Assembly: GCF_003344785.1 (NCBI RefSeq)
Contig: NZ_QPMK01000008.1
Span: 13,440-77,439 of the forward strand
DNA: 64,000 bases
From: Thalassococcus profundi
GTDB taxonomy: Bacteria; Pseudomonadota; Alphaproteobacteria; Rhodobacterales; Rhodobacteraceae
Direction of reading: 5' to 3'
The first letter of the stretch is position 1; every line of letters begins with the position of its first letter. Below the pieces are notes generated by a model that saw only the letters and a list, made by a program, of their open reading frames with translations, made no database searches and was not told where the DNA came from. Positions 8,863-17,892 of this stretch are shown piece after piece. A program made the translations under genes and the position numbers.

Positions 8863-10542
8863 ATGGGCATTCTCGAACTGGACAACGTCAGCCAGAGCTT
8901 CGGCACCGGCACCGACGCGACCCATGTGCTGAAGGACATCACGCTCGAAGTGGCCGAAGGTGAATTCCTGGTGCTGCTGGGCTTTTCCGGCACCGGCAAG
9001 ACGACGCTGATCAACCTGATGGCCGGGCTGGAAAAACCCACCAAGGGCAGCGTCCGCTTCAAGGGCGCGCCGGTCACCGGGCCGGGACCGGAACGCGGGG
9101 TGATCTTCCAAAGCTATTCGCTGATGCCCTGGCTCTCGGTGGCCGGCAACGTGCGACTGGCGGTCGATACGGTGTTCCCCGAGCTCACCAAGACCGAAAA
9201 GGCCGAAAAGGTGGCGCATTACGTCCAGATGGTGGGACTAGGCCATGCTGCGGCGCGCCGTCCGGCGGAACTGTCGGGCGGGATGCGCCAGCGGGTCAAC
9301 GTCGCGCGCGCCCTGGCGATGTCGCCCGAGGTCCTGCTGCTGGATGAACCGCTGAGCGCGCTGGACGCGCTGACCCGCGCCAACCTGGCCGATGAGATCG
9401 AGCATATCTGGGAGGCCGACAAGAAGACCTGCGTGCTGATCACCAACGATGTGGACGAGGCCATCATCCTCGCCGACCGCATCGTCGCGCTCAATCCCGA
9501 CGGCACGCTGGGGCGTGAGTTCAAGGTCAGCATCCCGCGCCCGCGCGACCGCATGGAGATGAACACCGACGAGAGCTTCAAGAGGCTGCGCGCCGACGTC
9601 ACGAAGTACCTGATGGACGTGGGCATCGAGGCCAAGGTCGAAGGCACAAGACATTTGCCCGCGGTCACGCCGATCCACGGCGCGCCCGCCGCGGTGGCCG
9701 AGGCGCAGAAGGGCCTGATCGACGAGCGCTTCCTCGACTTCAGCCAGCTGCACAAGGTTTATCCGACGCCGAAGGGACCGCTGACCGTGGTCGAGGATTT
9801 CGACCTCAAGATCGACCGCGGCGAATTCATTTCGCTGATCGGCCATTCGGGCTGCGGCAAGTCCACCGTGCTGACCATGGCGGCCGGGCTCAACGAGATC
9901 AGCCAAGGCGCGATCAAGCTGGACGGCCGGCACGTCGAAGGCGCCGATCCGGAGCGTGCGGTGGTGTTCCAGTCGCCCAACCTCTTTCCCTGGCTCAGCG
10001 CCAAGGAAAACGTCGCCATCGGTGTCGACAAGGTCTATCCGCGCGCAACGCAGGGCGAACGGCAGGAAGTGGTTGAATACTACCTTGAACGGGTCGGTCT
10101 GGCCGATGCGATGGACAAGCCCGCCACGGATCTGTCGAACGGCATGCAGCAGCGGGTCGGCATCGCTCGGGCCTTCGCGCTCTCGCCCAAGCTGCTCTTG
10201 CTCGACGAACCTTTCGGCATGCTCGACAGCCTCACCCGCTGGGAATTGCAGGAAGTGCTGATGGAGGTCTGGTCGCGCACCAAGGTGACCGCGATCTGCG
10301 TGACGCACGATGTCGACGAGGCGATCCTGCTGGCCGACCGCGTGGTGATGATGACCAACGGGCCGCAGGCGACCATCGGCAAGACCCTCAACGTCGATCT
10401 GCCGCGCCCGCGCACCCGCAAGGCGCTGCTCGAACACCCCGACTACTACCGTTACCGACAGCAGGTGCTGGATTTCCTCGAGGAATACGAACACGGCGCC
10501 AAGCCCAAGCGGCCCGCGGCCAAGGCATTGGCCGCCGAATAG
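8863..10542 (+). CDS. nrtCD: Nitrate ABC transporter ATPase, NrtC-NrtD type domains fused in one chain
   Basis: 559 residues from ATG 8863, preceded by AAAGGAG. Two complete ATPase domains are joined by a ~60-residue linker. Domain 1: Walker A GFSGTGKTT (40-48), signature LSGGM (137-141), Walker B VLLLDEP (157-163), switch region ITNDVDEA with Asn195 where His is usual. Domain 2: Walker A GHSGCGKST (327-335), signature LSNGM (424-428), Walker B LLLLDEP (444-450), switch ICVTHDVDEA with His482. In a head-to-tail sandwich the Asn switch of domain 1 and the altered signature of domain 2 fall in the same ATP site, leaving one canonical and one degenerate site. It drives NrtA/NrtB nitrate import. 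Confidence 0.93.
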   Translation: MGILELDNVSQSFGTGTDATHVLKDITLEVAEGEFLVLLGFSGTGKTTLINLMAGLEKPTKGSVRFKGAPVTGPGPERGVIFQSYSLMPWLSVAGNVRLAVDTVFPELTKTEKAEKVAHYVQMVGLGHAAARRPAELSGGMRQRVNVARALAMSPEVLLLDEPLSALDALTRANLADEIEHIWEADKKTCVLITNDVDEAIILADRIVALNPDGTLGREFKVSIPRPRDRMEMNTDESFKRLRADVTKYLMDVGIEAKVEGTRHLPAVTPIHGAPAAVAEAQKGLIDERFLDFSQLHKVYPTPKGPLTVVEDFDLKIDRGEFISLIGHSGCGKSTVLTMAAGLNEISQGAIKLDGRHVEGADPERAVVFQSPNLFPWLSAKENVAIGVDKVYPRATQGERQEVVEYYLERVGLADAMDKPATDLSNGMQQRVGIARAFALSPKLLLLDEPFGMLDSLTRWELQEVLMEVWSRTKVTAICVTHDVDEAILLADRVVMMTNGPQATIGKTLNVDLPRPRTRKALLEHPDYYRYRQQVLDFLEEYEHGAKPKRPAAKALAAE

Positions 10543-10587
10543 ACCCCGACACATGGGCGCCCGCCGCCCGCAGCGGAGACGAAACCG

Positions 10588-11526
10588 ATGGACGGAAAGA
10601 TCGACACACCTACCGACACCTTCATCCAGGTGGCCGAGGTCTGGGTGCCCAAGGACGACGTGCTTGTTTATGCCGCGGGCGACACGAATGGCCTCGGCGC
10701 CTTCGAAGAAGCCTCGCGGGGCACCCGCTTTGCCAAGGGCGAAGGCTTGCCCGGCAAGGCCTGGGCCGAGGCGCGCCCGGTGGTGCTCAAGGGCTTCGAC
10801 GGGTCGTATTTCAAGCGTACCGAGGTGGCGAAAGAGGCCGGTCTCAGCGCTGCCGTGGCGGTGCCGGTCTTTGACGGCGACACGCTCAAGGCGGTGCTGG
10901 TCGTGCTCTGCGGCGACGACGCGGAGCGGATCGGCGCGATCGAGGTCTGGACGGCGAACCGCGACGGGCTGCTGATGCTCGACGACGGCTACTACGGCGC
11001 CGCCGAGGAATTCGCCTTCGTCTCGCAGCACACCTGTTTCCCGCGCGGACAGGGCCTGCCGGGCGGCGTCTGGGCGGCGGATGCGCCGATCCTGATGCGC
11101 GACCTTGGCTCGGGCTACAAGTTCGTGCGCGCCTCGGCGGCCGGGAAGGCGGGGCTGACCTCTGGCATCGGCCTGCCGGTGCGGGTGCCGGGCGGAACGC
11201 CTTACGTGCTGACACTGCTCTCGGCGCTGGGCACGCCCATCGCCCGGCGGTTCGAGGTCTGGGCCGTGAAGCGGGGCGGCAAGGCCGTTCTGATCGACGG
11301 CGTTTGCGAACGCGAAGGCGCGCTTTGGCGCGACGACGGCGACGGCACCCGCGCCGAGGCGCCAAAGGCCGAAGCCTGGAAAGGCCCCGTTGGCCAGGTG
11401 CTGGGCACCGGCCTGCCGGTGGTACAGCGCGGCGCCGGGGGCCTGCCCGCCGGCTACGGCGCTTTTGTCGGACTGCCCTCCTACGGCGGCGGCGCGATGA
11501 CCCACATCGTCGCCTGGTACATCTGA
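10588..11526 (+). CDS. Protein with three GAF-like repeats, inside the nitrate operon
   Basis: 312 residues, no signal peptide or membrane segment, so probably cytoplasmic. It is built of three related units: ~18-120, ~120-223 and a more diverged ~224-312. Each opens with a strand ending in VW; the first two carry the GAF-type turns FAKGEGLPGKAWAEARPVVL and FPRGQGLPGGVWAADAPILM, and the third has KGPVGQVLGTGLPVVQ. Each unit closes on a hydrophobic AVPVF, GLPVRV or VGLPSY strand. The first two resemble bacterial GAF domains but the units are short (~100 residues). It lies 45 bases after nrtCD and 11 before nirB, so it is co-expressed with transport and reduction genes. A ligand-sensing or scaffold role is guesswork. 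Confidence 0.75.
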   Translation: MDGKIDTPTDTFIQVAEVWVPKDDVLVYAAGDTNGLGAFEEASRGTRFAKGEGLPGKAWAEARPVVLKGFDGSYFKRTEVAKEAGLSAAVAVPVFDGDTLKAVLVVLCGDDAERIGAIEVWTANRDGLLMLDDGYYGAAEEFAFVSQHTCFPRGQGLPGGVWAADAPILMRDLGSGYKFVRASAAGKAGLTSGIGLPVRVPGGTPYVLTLLSALGTPIARRFEVWAVKRGGKAVLIDGVCEREGALWRDDGDGTRAEAPKAEAWKGPVGQVLGTGLPVVQRGAGGLPAGYGAFVGLPSYGGGAMTHIVAWYI

Positions 11527-11537
11527 AAGGAGCCAAG

Positions 11538-13979
11538 ATGAGCACGCGCAAACTTGTGGTGATCGGTGCCGGAATGGCTTCGGGCCGGGCGCTGGAACAC
11601 CTCTTCGAAGCCGCGCCCGGACAGTGGGACGTCACCCTGTTCAACGCAGAGCCACGCGGCAACTATAACCGCATCATGCTGTCGCCGGTTCTGTCGGGCG
11701 AAAAATCCTACGGCGAGATCGTGATCCACGACGACGACTGGTACGCGCAGCACGGCGTGACCTGCCGCTTTGGCGAAAAGGTCCTGAGCATCGACGCCGA
11801 TGCGAAGTTGGTCGAGGGCGAGAAAGGCGTTGTTCCCTATGACAAGCTGCTGATCGCCACCGGGTCGACCCCGTTCATCGTGCCATTGCCGGGCCACGAC
11901 CTCGACGGCGTCATCGCCTATCGCGATCTGGAGGACACGAACCGCATGATCGATGCCGCCGCGACGCCCGGTGCGCGGGTCGTGGTGATCGGCGGGGGTC
12001 TCCTGGGCCTAGAGGCCGCCGCCGGGCTGCGCCTGCGCGGCATGGAAGTGACTGTGGTGCATCTGATGGGCCACCTGATGGACAGGCAGCTTGACGAAAG
12101 CGCGGGTTTCCTGCTGCGCAAATCGCTGGAAAGCCGCGGCATCGACATCCGCTGCGGCGCCAATTCCAAGGAAATCCTGGGCGAGAACGGCAAGGTCCGG
12201 GCGCTGCTGCTGGACGACGGCACCGAACTGTCCTGCGACCTGCTGGTCATGGCCGTGGGCATCCGGCCCAACATCGCGCTGGCCAAGGAGGCCGGGCTTG
12301 CGACCGGGCGCGGCATCCATGTGGACGGCCAGATGATCACGTCGAACGCCGATATCCTGTCGGTGGGCGAATGCATCGAACACGACGGCGCGGTCTTCGG
12401 GCTAGTGGCGCCGCTTTACGATCAGGCCAAGGTCGCGGCCCAGACGCTGCTGGGCACGCACGCGACCTTCGTGCAGAAGCAGTTGTCGACCAAGCTCAAG
12501 GTCACTGGCTGCGACCTCTTCAGCGCCGGTGATTTCGCCGAGGGCGACGGGCGCGAGGACATCGTGTTCCGCGACCCGGGCCGCGGCATCTACAAGCGGC
12601 TGGTGATCGAGGGACACCGCCTGATCGGCGCGGTGATGTACGGCGATACAGCCGACAGCAACTGGTTCTTCGGCCTCATTCGCGACGGCACCGACATCGA
12701 CGACATGCGCGAAACGCTGATCTTTGGTCCGGCCTACCAGGGAGGCGCCTCCGCGGACCCTCTGTCAGCCGTTGCAGCATTGCCGCCTGAGGCGGAGATT
12801 TGCGGCTGCAACGGCATTTGCAAGGGCACCATCACCGACGCCATCGCCGGGGGCGCGACCGACCTCGGCGCGGTACGCGCGCAGACCAAGGCCAGCGCCT
12901 CCTGCGGGACCTGCACCGGGCTGGTGGAACAGCTTCTGCAGGTCACGCTGGGCGACGCGTTCCAGATGCCTGCCGCGCAGCCGATCTGCGGCTGCTGCGA
13001 CCTGAGCCACGAGGACGTGCGGCGGCTGATCAAGGCGCAGGAACTGAAAAGCCAGGAGGCCGTCTGGCAGGAGCTGGGCTGGAAGACCCGCAACGGCTGC
13101 CATGTCTGCCGCCCGGCGGTGAACTTCTACCTGTTGGCGGATTGGCCGCTGGAGTATCGCGACGATCCGCAAAGCCGGTTCGTCAACGAACGTAAACACG
13201 CGAACATCCAGAAGGACGGCACCTTTTCGGTGGTGCCTCGCATGTGGGGCGGGATCACCACGCCCGCCGAGCTGCGCGCCATTGCGGACGCCGCCGAGAA
13301 ATACGCCGTGCCGACGGTCAAGGTCACCGGCGGGCAGCGCATCGACCTGCTGGGTGTGAAGGGCGAGGATCTGCCCGGCATCTGGGCCGATCTCAACGCA
13401 GCGGGTCTTGTGTCGGGCCATGCCTATTCGAAGGGTCTGCGTACGGTGAAAACCTGCGTCGGCACCGATCACTGCCGCTTCGGCACGCAGGACAGCACCG
13501 GGCTGGGCGTGAAGCTCGAGCAAATCCTGTGGGGGTCGTGGACGCCGCACAAGGTCAAGCTGGCGGTGTCGGGCTGCCCGCGCAACTGCGCCGAGGCGAC
13601 CTGCAAGGACGTGGGCATCGTGTGCGTGGACAGCGGTTATCAGGTCGGCGTCGGCGGCGCCGCGGGCATGGACGTGAAAGAGACCGAACGGCTGGGCGAC
13701 GCAGCGACCGAACAGGAGGCCATCGACCTCACCGTGGCCTTCATCCAGCTATACCGCGAGAACGCGAAATACCTCGACCGGCCCTACAAGTGGGTCGCCA
13801 AGGTCGGGCTCGACTGGGTCAAGGCGCGGGTGGTCGACGACCTTGACGAACGCGCGCGGCTGATCGCGGCCTTCGATCTGTCGCAATCCATCTATCGCAA
13901 GGACCCCTGGGCCGAAGAGGCCAAACGCGCCCCGGCATTCCAGCCCGTGGCGGATCTGACGCTGGAGGCTGCGGAATGA
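11538..13979 (+). CDS. nirB: Assimilatory nitrite reductase, large subunit
   Basis: 813 residues from ATG 11538, with AAAGGAG upstream. Order: FAD/NAD(P) pyridine-nucleotide reductase fold (VVIGAGMASG at ~5-14; VVVIGGGLLGLEAA near 150), two BFD-type [2Fe-2S] segments (ICGCNGICKG near 420 with CGTCTG; ICGCCDLSHED near 481 with CHVCRP), the ferredoxin-like half domain, and the siroheme/[4Fe-4S] site (TCVGTDHCRFG near 637, GCPRNCAEATC near 676) giving four cluster cysteines. It reduces nitrite to ammonium with NAD(P)H together with NirD. Length is normal for NirB/NasB. Its start is just after the GAF-repeat gene and its stop overlaps nirD. Confidence 0.96.
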   Translation: MSTRKLVVIGAGMASGRALEHLFEAAPGQWDVTLFNAEPRGNYNRIMLSPVLSGEKSYGEIVIHDDDWYAQHGVTCRFGEKVLSIDADAKLVEGEKGVVPYDKLLIATGSTPFIVPLPGHDLDGVIAYRDLEDTNRMIDAAATPGARVVVIGGGLLGLEAAAGLRLRGMEVTVVHLMGHLMDRQLDESAGFLLRKSLESRGIDIRCGANSKEILGENGKVRALLLDDGTELSCDLLVMAVGIRPNIALAKEAGLATGRGIHVDGQMITSNADILSVGECIEHDGAVFGLVAPLYDQAKVAAQTLLGTHATFVQKQLSTKLKVTGCDLFSAGDFAEGDGREDIVFRDPGRGIYKRLVIEGHRLIGAVMYGDTADSNWFFGLIRDGTDIDDMRETLIFGPAYQGGASADPLSAVAALPPEAEICGCNGICKGTITDAIAGGATDLGAVRAQTKASASCGTCTGLVEQLLQVTLGDAFQMPAAQPICGCCDLSHEDVRRLIKAQELKSQEAVWQELGWKTRNGCHVCRPAVNFYLLADWPLEYRDDPQSRFVNERKHANIQKDGTFSVVPRMWGGITTPAELRAIADAAEKYAVPTVKVTGGQRIDLLGVKGEDLPGIWADLNAAGLVSGHAYSKGLRTVKTCVGTDHCRFGTQDSTGLGVKLEQILWGSWTPHKVKLAVSGCPRNCAEATCKDVGIVCVDSGYQVGVGGAAGMDVKETERLGDAATEQEAIDLTVAFIQLYRENAKYLDRPYKWVAKVGLDWVKARVVDDLDERARLIAAFDLSQSIYRKDPWAEEAKRAPAFQPVADLTLEAAE

Positions 13980-14305
13980 GCTGGATCGACCTTTGCGCCA
14001 TCGACGACATCCCCCTGCGCGGCGCGCGCAGGATCAAGACGGCACAGGGCTGCGTGGCGCTCTTCCGCACCGGGGATACGGAAGTCTTTGCCGCCGCCGA
14101 CCGCTGCCCGCACAAGGGCGGGCCGCTGTCCGAAGGCATCGTGCACGGCCAGTCCGTGACCTGCCCGCTGCACAACATGGTCTTCGACCTCACCACCGGG
14201 CAGGCCCGGGGCGAGGCCATGCAGATCCAGACGCACGCTTTGCGGATCGAGGACGGTCGTGTGCTCATAGACGGCGCCAAACTGCGCGCCCGGAGTGCCG
14301 CGTGA
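13976..14305 (+). CDS. nirD: Assimilatory nitrite reductase, Rieske-type small subunit
   Basis: 109 residues overlapping nirB by ATGA and the nasA start by one base. The fold is Rieske-like. Here the cluster ligands are complete: CPHKGGPLSEG (Cys-X-His) and CPLHNMVFDLTTG (Cys-X2-His), so it may hold a real [2Fe-2S] cluster, unlike E. coli NirD, which lacks the ligands. It partners NirB in electron flow or complex stability. Paracoccus calls the ferredoxin partner of its assimilatory system NasG, and this gene occupies the same slot. Confidence 0.93.
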   Translation: MSWIDLCAIDDIPLRGARRIKTAQGCVALFRTGDTEVFAAADRCPHKGGPLSEGIVHGQSVTCPLHNMVFDLTTGQARGEAMQIQTHALRIEDGRVLIDGAKLRARSAA

Positions 14306-16935
14306 TGGGCGGGGGTGGCGCGCCAGAGGTCCGCTCCACCTGCCCCTATTGCGGGGTCGGCTGCGGCGTGCTTCTGCGAGCGGACGGGCAGGGCGGGCTG
14401 GCGGTGCGCGGCGATCCCGCGCATCCGGCAAACCGTGGGCGGCTCTGTTCCAAGGGGTCTGCCCTCGGCGAAACCGTGGGGCTGGAGAACCGACTGCTGG
14501 CGCCGCGTGTGTACGGGAAAGAGACCGGCTGGGACGACGCGCTGCAACTGGTGGCGGACCACTTCCGCGACACCATCGCAACGCACGGGCCCGACAGCGT
14601 GGCCTTCTACGTCTCGGGCCAGATGCTGACCGAGGATTACTACGTCGCCAACAAGCTGATGAAGGGGTTCATCGGCTCGGCCAATATCGACACGAACTCG
14701 CGGCTCTGTATGGCCTCGACCGTGGCGGGGCATCGCCGCGCCTTCGGCACCGACACCGTGCCCGGCGCTTACGAGGATATCGAAGAGGCCGACCTGGTGG
14801 TGCTGGTGGGATCGAACCTTGCCTGGTGCCACCCGGTCCTGCACCAGCGGGTGCTGGCCGCGAAGAAGGCCCGCGGCACCCGGATCGTGGTGATCGATCC
14901 GCGCCGCACGGCAAGTTGCGACGGCGCCGACATGCACCTTGCGCTGACGCCAGGCGCCGATGTCGCGCTCTTCAACCGCCTGTTCGCGACGCTCTATGAG
15001 GGCGGGGCGATCGACAAGGCGTTCATCGCGCGCACACAGGGGTTCGATGACACGCTGCGGTCGGCGCTGAACGACGGCCTGGCCCCGACCGGGCTGGATG
15101 CGGCCGAGGTCGAGGCGTTCTGCCGCCTCTGGATGCGGACCGAGCGGGTGGTGACGATCTTCAGCCAGGGGGTGAACCAGTCCACATCCGGATCGGACAA
15201 GGTCAACGCCATCCTCAACTGTCACCTGGCCACGGGTCGCATCGGCAAGCCCGGCTGCGGCCCGCTGTCGGTGACGGGCCAGCCCAACGCCATGGGCGGG
15301 CGCGAGGTCGGTGGGCTGGCCAACATGCTGGCCTGTCACCTCGACCTGGAAAACGCCGATCATCGCAGCGCCGTGCGCGCCTTCTGGAACGCTCCGCGCG
15401 TGCCCGATGCGCCGGGGCTGAAGGCGGTGGACATGTTTCGCGCCGTGGGTGACGGGCGAATCAAGGCACTTTGGATCATCCACACCAACCCCGCCGTTTC
15501 GATGCCCGAGGCGGATGCCGTGCGCGATGCCATCGCCGCCTGTCCCTTTACGGTCGTCAGCGACATCACGGCGCGGACCGACACCGCGCGGCTGGCCGAC
15601 GTGCTGCTGCCCGCGACGGCCTGGGCGGAAAAGGATGGCACGGTCACCAATTGCGACCGCACGATCAGCCGCCAGCGCAGCGTTTTGCCGGCGCCGGGTC
15701 AGGCGCGGGCCGACTGGAATATCCTGGCCGAGGTGGGGTGCCGGATGGGTTTTGGAGCGGCCTTCGACTATGCCAGCCCGGCCGAGATCTTCCGCGAACA
15801 CGCGACCCTCTCGGGCATCGCCGGCGGCTTCGGGCGCGATTTCGACATCTCGGGCCTTTCGGCCATCAGCGACGGCGATTACGCCGCCATGGAACCGCAG
15901 CGCTGGCCGGTCACTGCCACGCGCTCCGGCAACCGGTTCTTCGCGGACGGGATTTTCTTCCACCCCGACGCCAAGGCACGCCTCATCCCTGTCTCCTGGC
16001 GCGCGCCCGCGGCGAAGACCGGACCGCGCTATCCCTTCCGGCTGAACACCGGCCGGCTGCGCGACCAGTGGCACACGATGACGCGCACGGCGCTGAGCCC
16101 GCGCCTGTCGGCGCATTTGGCAGAGCCGTTTCTGGACATCCACCCCGACGACGCCGAGGCTTTGGACATCGACGCGGCGGATCTCGTGCGGGTGACCAGC
16201 CCGGTCGGCGCCTGTATCCTGCGGGCCCGCATCACCGATGCCGTGCAGCGCGGACAGGTGTTCGCGCCGATGCACTGGACCGGCGAAACCGCACCGTCGG
16301 CGCGGATCGACACGCTGGTGGCCGCCGCCACCGACCCGCTTTCGGGCCAGCCGGAGAGCAAGGCCAGCGTCGTTGCCATCGCCCGTCACGACGCGGCCTG
16401 GTACGGCTTTGCCGTGTCGCGCGATGCCATGGACCTCCGGTCGGACTACTGGGCGCTGGCCCGCACGACCGCAGGCTACCGCGCCGAACTGGCCGGGGCG
16501 CAGGCCCCTGCGGATTGGGCGGCCGAAGCGCGGCGCCTGTTCCGGGCGCCGGAGGCCGAGACCGCATCGGTGATCAACGCCGCCCGCGGCACCGCGCGGA
16601 TCGTCCTGAAAGCCGACGACCAAGTGATCGGCGCGATCTTCGTCTCGCCGCGCCCGGTGGCGGTGATGCGCGACTACCTCGCCACCCTGCCGGGCTCCGC
16701 CGCGGCGGATGCCCTCTTTGGCAGGCCGCTCGCCGATATGCCCAATCCCGGACCGGTGCTCTGTTCCTGTTTCGGCGTCGGGATCAACACCATCATCGAA
16801 GCCATCGAGACGCAGTCGCTGATGACGGTCGACGCCATCGGTGCCGCCCTGAACGCCGGAACGAATTGCGGCTCGTGCCGCCCCGAACTTGCCGATCTCT
16901 TGCAGCAGGTCCGCACGCGGGAGGCCGCTGAATGA
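14305..16935 (+). CDS. nasA: Assimilatory nitrate reductase, molybdenum catalytic subunit
   Basis: 876 residues; ATG 14305 gives a TGATG junction with nirD (GTG 14302 is the alternative). The N-terminal [4Fe-4S] motif is CPYCGVGCGV (Cys ~13, 16, 20) with a fourth Cys in LCSKGSALGE (~48). Bis-MGD-binding segments follow: NTNSRLCMAS-type loop at ~130, LVVLVGSNLAWCHPV, GQPNAMGGREVGG, and the C-terminal barrel (FRLNTGRLRDQWHTMTRT). Residues ~819-860 form a BFD-type [2Fe-2S] domain (CSCFGVGINTI, NCGSCRPEL) found in many NasA/NasC proteins. It is cytoplasmic (no Tat signal) and reduces nitrate to nitrite for NirBD. Confidence 0.95.
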   Translation: MGGGGAPEVRSTCPYCGVGCGVLLRADGQGGLAVRGDPAHPANRGRLCSKGSALGETVGLENRLLAPRVYGKETGWDDALQLVADHFRDTIATHGPDSVAFYVSGQMLTEDYYVANKLMKGFIGSANIDTNSRLCMASTVAGHRRAFGTDTVPGAYEDIEEADLVVLVGSNLAWCHPVLHQRVLAAKKARGTRIVVIDPRRTASCDGADMHLALTPGADVALFNRLFATLYEGGAIDKAFIARTQGFDDTLRSALNDGLAPTGLDAAEVEAFCRLWMRTERVVTIFSQGVNQSTSGSDKVNAILNCHLATGRIGKPGCGPLSVTGQPNAMGGREVGGLANMLACHLDLENADHRSAVRAFWNAPRVPDAPGLKAVDMFRAVGDGRIKALWIIHTNPAVSMPEADAVRDAIAACPFTVVSDITARTDTARLADVLLPATAWAEKDGTVTNCDRTISRQRSVLPAPGQARADWNILAEVGCRMGFGAAFDYASPAEIFREHATLSGIAGGFGRDFDISGLSAISDGDYAAMEPQRWPVTATRSGNRFFADGIFFHPDAKARLIPVSWRAPAAKTGPRYPFRLNTGRLRDQWHTMTRTALSPRLSAHLAEPFLDIHPDDAEALDIDAADLVRVTSPVGACILRARITDAVQRGQVFAPMHWTGETAPSARIDTLVAAATDPLSGQPESKASVVAIARHDAAWYGFAVSRDAMDLRSDYWALARTTAGYRAELAGAQAPADWAAEARRLFRAPEAETASVINAARGTARIVLKADDQVIGAIFVSPRPVAVMRDYLATLPGSAAADALFGRPLADMPNPGPVLCSCFGVGINTIIEAIETQSLMTVDAIGAALNAGTNCGSCRPELADLLQQVRTREAAE

Positions 16936-17879
16936 GCCTCGCCGAGCACGTCCGCACGCTGGGCCGCGGCCCGGGCCGGTCCCGATCCCTGACGCAGGAC
17001 GAGGCGCGGGATGCCATGCAGCGCATGCTGGCGGGCGACGCGGCACCACAGGCCGAAGGCGCGCTGCTGATGCTTCTGCGCATGAAAGGCGAAACTGCGG
17101 ACGAGATCGCGGGCTTTGCCGCCGCGGCGCAGGCGGCCGGTCCGGCTTTTCCGCCGGTCGATCTGGACTGGCCCAGCTATGGCGCGGGTCGGACGCGAGG
17201 CGCGCCCTGGTTCCTGCTGTCGGCACAGCTGGTGGCGCGGGCCGGGCACCGGGTGCTTCTGCACGGCTGGAACGGCAGCGACCCGAAGGTCCGGCAGGGC
17301 CTGCGCGCCGCCGGGATCGGCATCGCGTCGGATCCGGACGCGGTGGCGCGTCTGCTGGAGCGCGACAACATTGCCTATCTCCCACTCGAGGACGCGCATC
17401 CGGCGCTGTTCCGGCTGCTGGCGCTGCGCGACGTGCTGGGCCTGCGGTCATGTGCCAATACGGTCTGCCGGATGCTGAACCCCGCCGGCGCCGCCGCCAG
17501 CGTGCAGGGCGTGTTCCATCCGTCCTACCGCGACTTGCAGGCGGATGCCGCGGCGCGGCTGGGCTGGCAGGCGCTGAGCGTCATCAAGGGCGGGGGCGGC
17601 GAATTCGAACGCCATCCGGCGAAGGACATCGCGGTCTTCGGTCTGCGGAACGGCACGCGATGGGAGCAAAGCCTTGCCGCCCGCTGCGACGTGCCCCGCA
17701 GGCTGTCCGACACCGAAACCGATCTGGCACAGGCGCTGTCGGGCGCCGAACTGCCCGGTTTCGAGACGGAGATCGTCATCGGCACCGCCGCGTTGGCCCT
17801 CGACACGCTGGGGCATCCGGCACCGGCAGCGCTGGCCGCCGAGCTCTGGTCGCACCGTCCCCGCCACCTCGCAGCCTGA
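16932..17879 (+). CDS. TrpD2/YbiB-like glycosyltransferase-family-3 protein
   Basis: 315 residues, ATGA overlap with nasA. It resembles anthranilate phosphoribosyltransferase-fold proteins of the TrpD2 (YbiB) branch: an all-helical N-terminal domain (LTQDEARDAMQRMLAGDA, APQAEGALLMLLRMKGETAD), then a Rossmann-like domain (RAGHRVLLHGWNG, LRSCANTVCRMLNPAGAAA, VQGVFHPSYRDLQADAA, VIKGGGGEFERHP). E. coli YbiB binds nucleic acids rather than making anthranilate. Its repeated presence in nitrate clusters is something I recall rather than can show. No tryptophan gene is nearby. The role in nitrate assimilation is unknown. Confidence 0.8.
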   Translation: MSLAEHVRTLGRGPGRSRSLTQDEARDAMQRMLAGDAAPQAEGALLMLLRMKGETADEIAGFAAAAQAAGPAFPPVDLDWPSYGAGRTRGAPWFLLSAQLVARAGHRVLLHGWNGSDPKVRQGLRAAGIGIASDPDAVARLLERDNIAYLPLEDAHPALFRLLALRDVLGLRSCANTVCRMLNPAGAAASVQGVFHPSYRDLQADAAARLGWQALSVIKGGGGEFERHPAKDIAVFGLRNGTRWEQSLAARCDVPRRLSDTETDLAQALSGAELPGFETEIVIGTAALALDTLGHPAPAALAAELWSHRPRHLAA

Positions 17880-17892
17880 AAGGATCCGCGCC

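Noticed and set aside
9238-11505. A 755-codon minus-strand frame opposite nrtCD and the GAF-repeat gene
   Set aside because: Compositional shadow; the plus strand has ABC motifs and ribosome sites.
13819-17451. A 1210-codon open frame antisense to nirD-nasA and TrpD2-like genes
   Set aside because: High-GC shadow frame: Arg/Pro/Gly-rich translation without domains, opposite genes with full sets of catalytic motifs.
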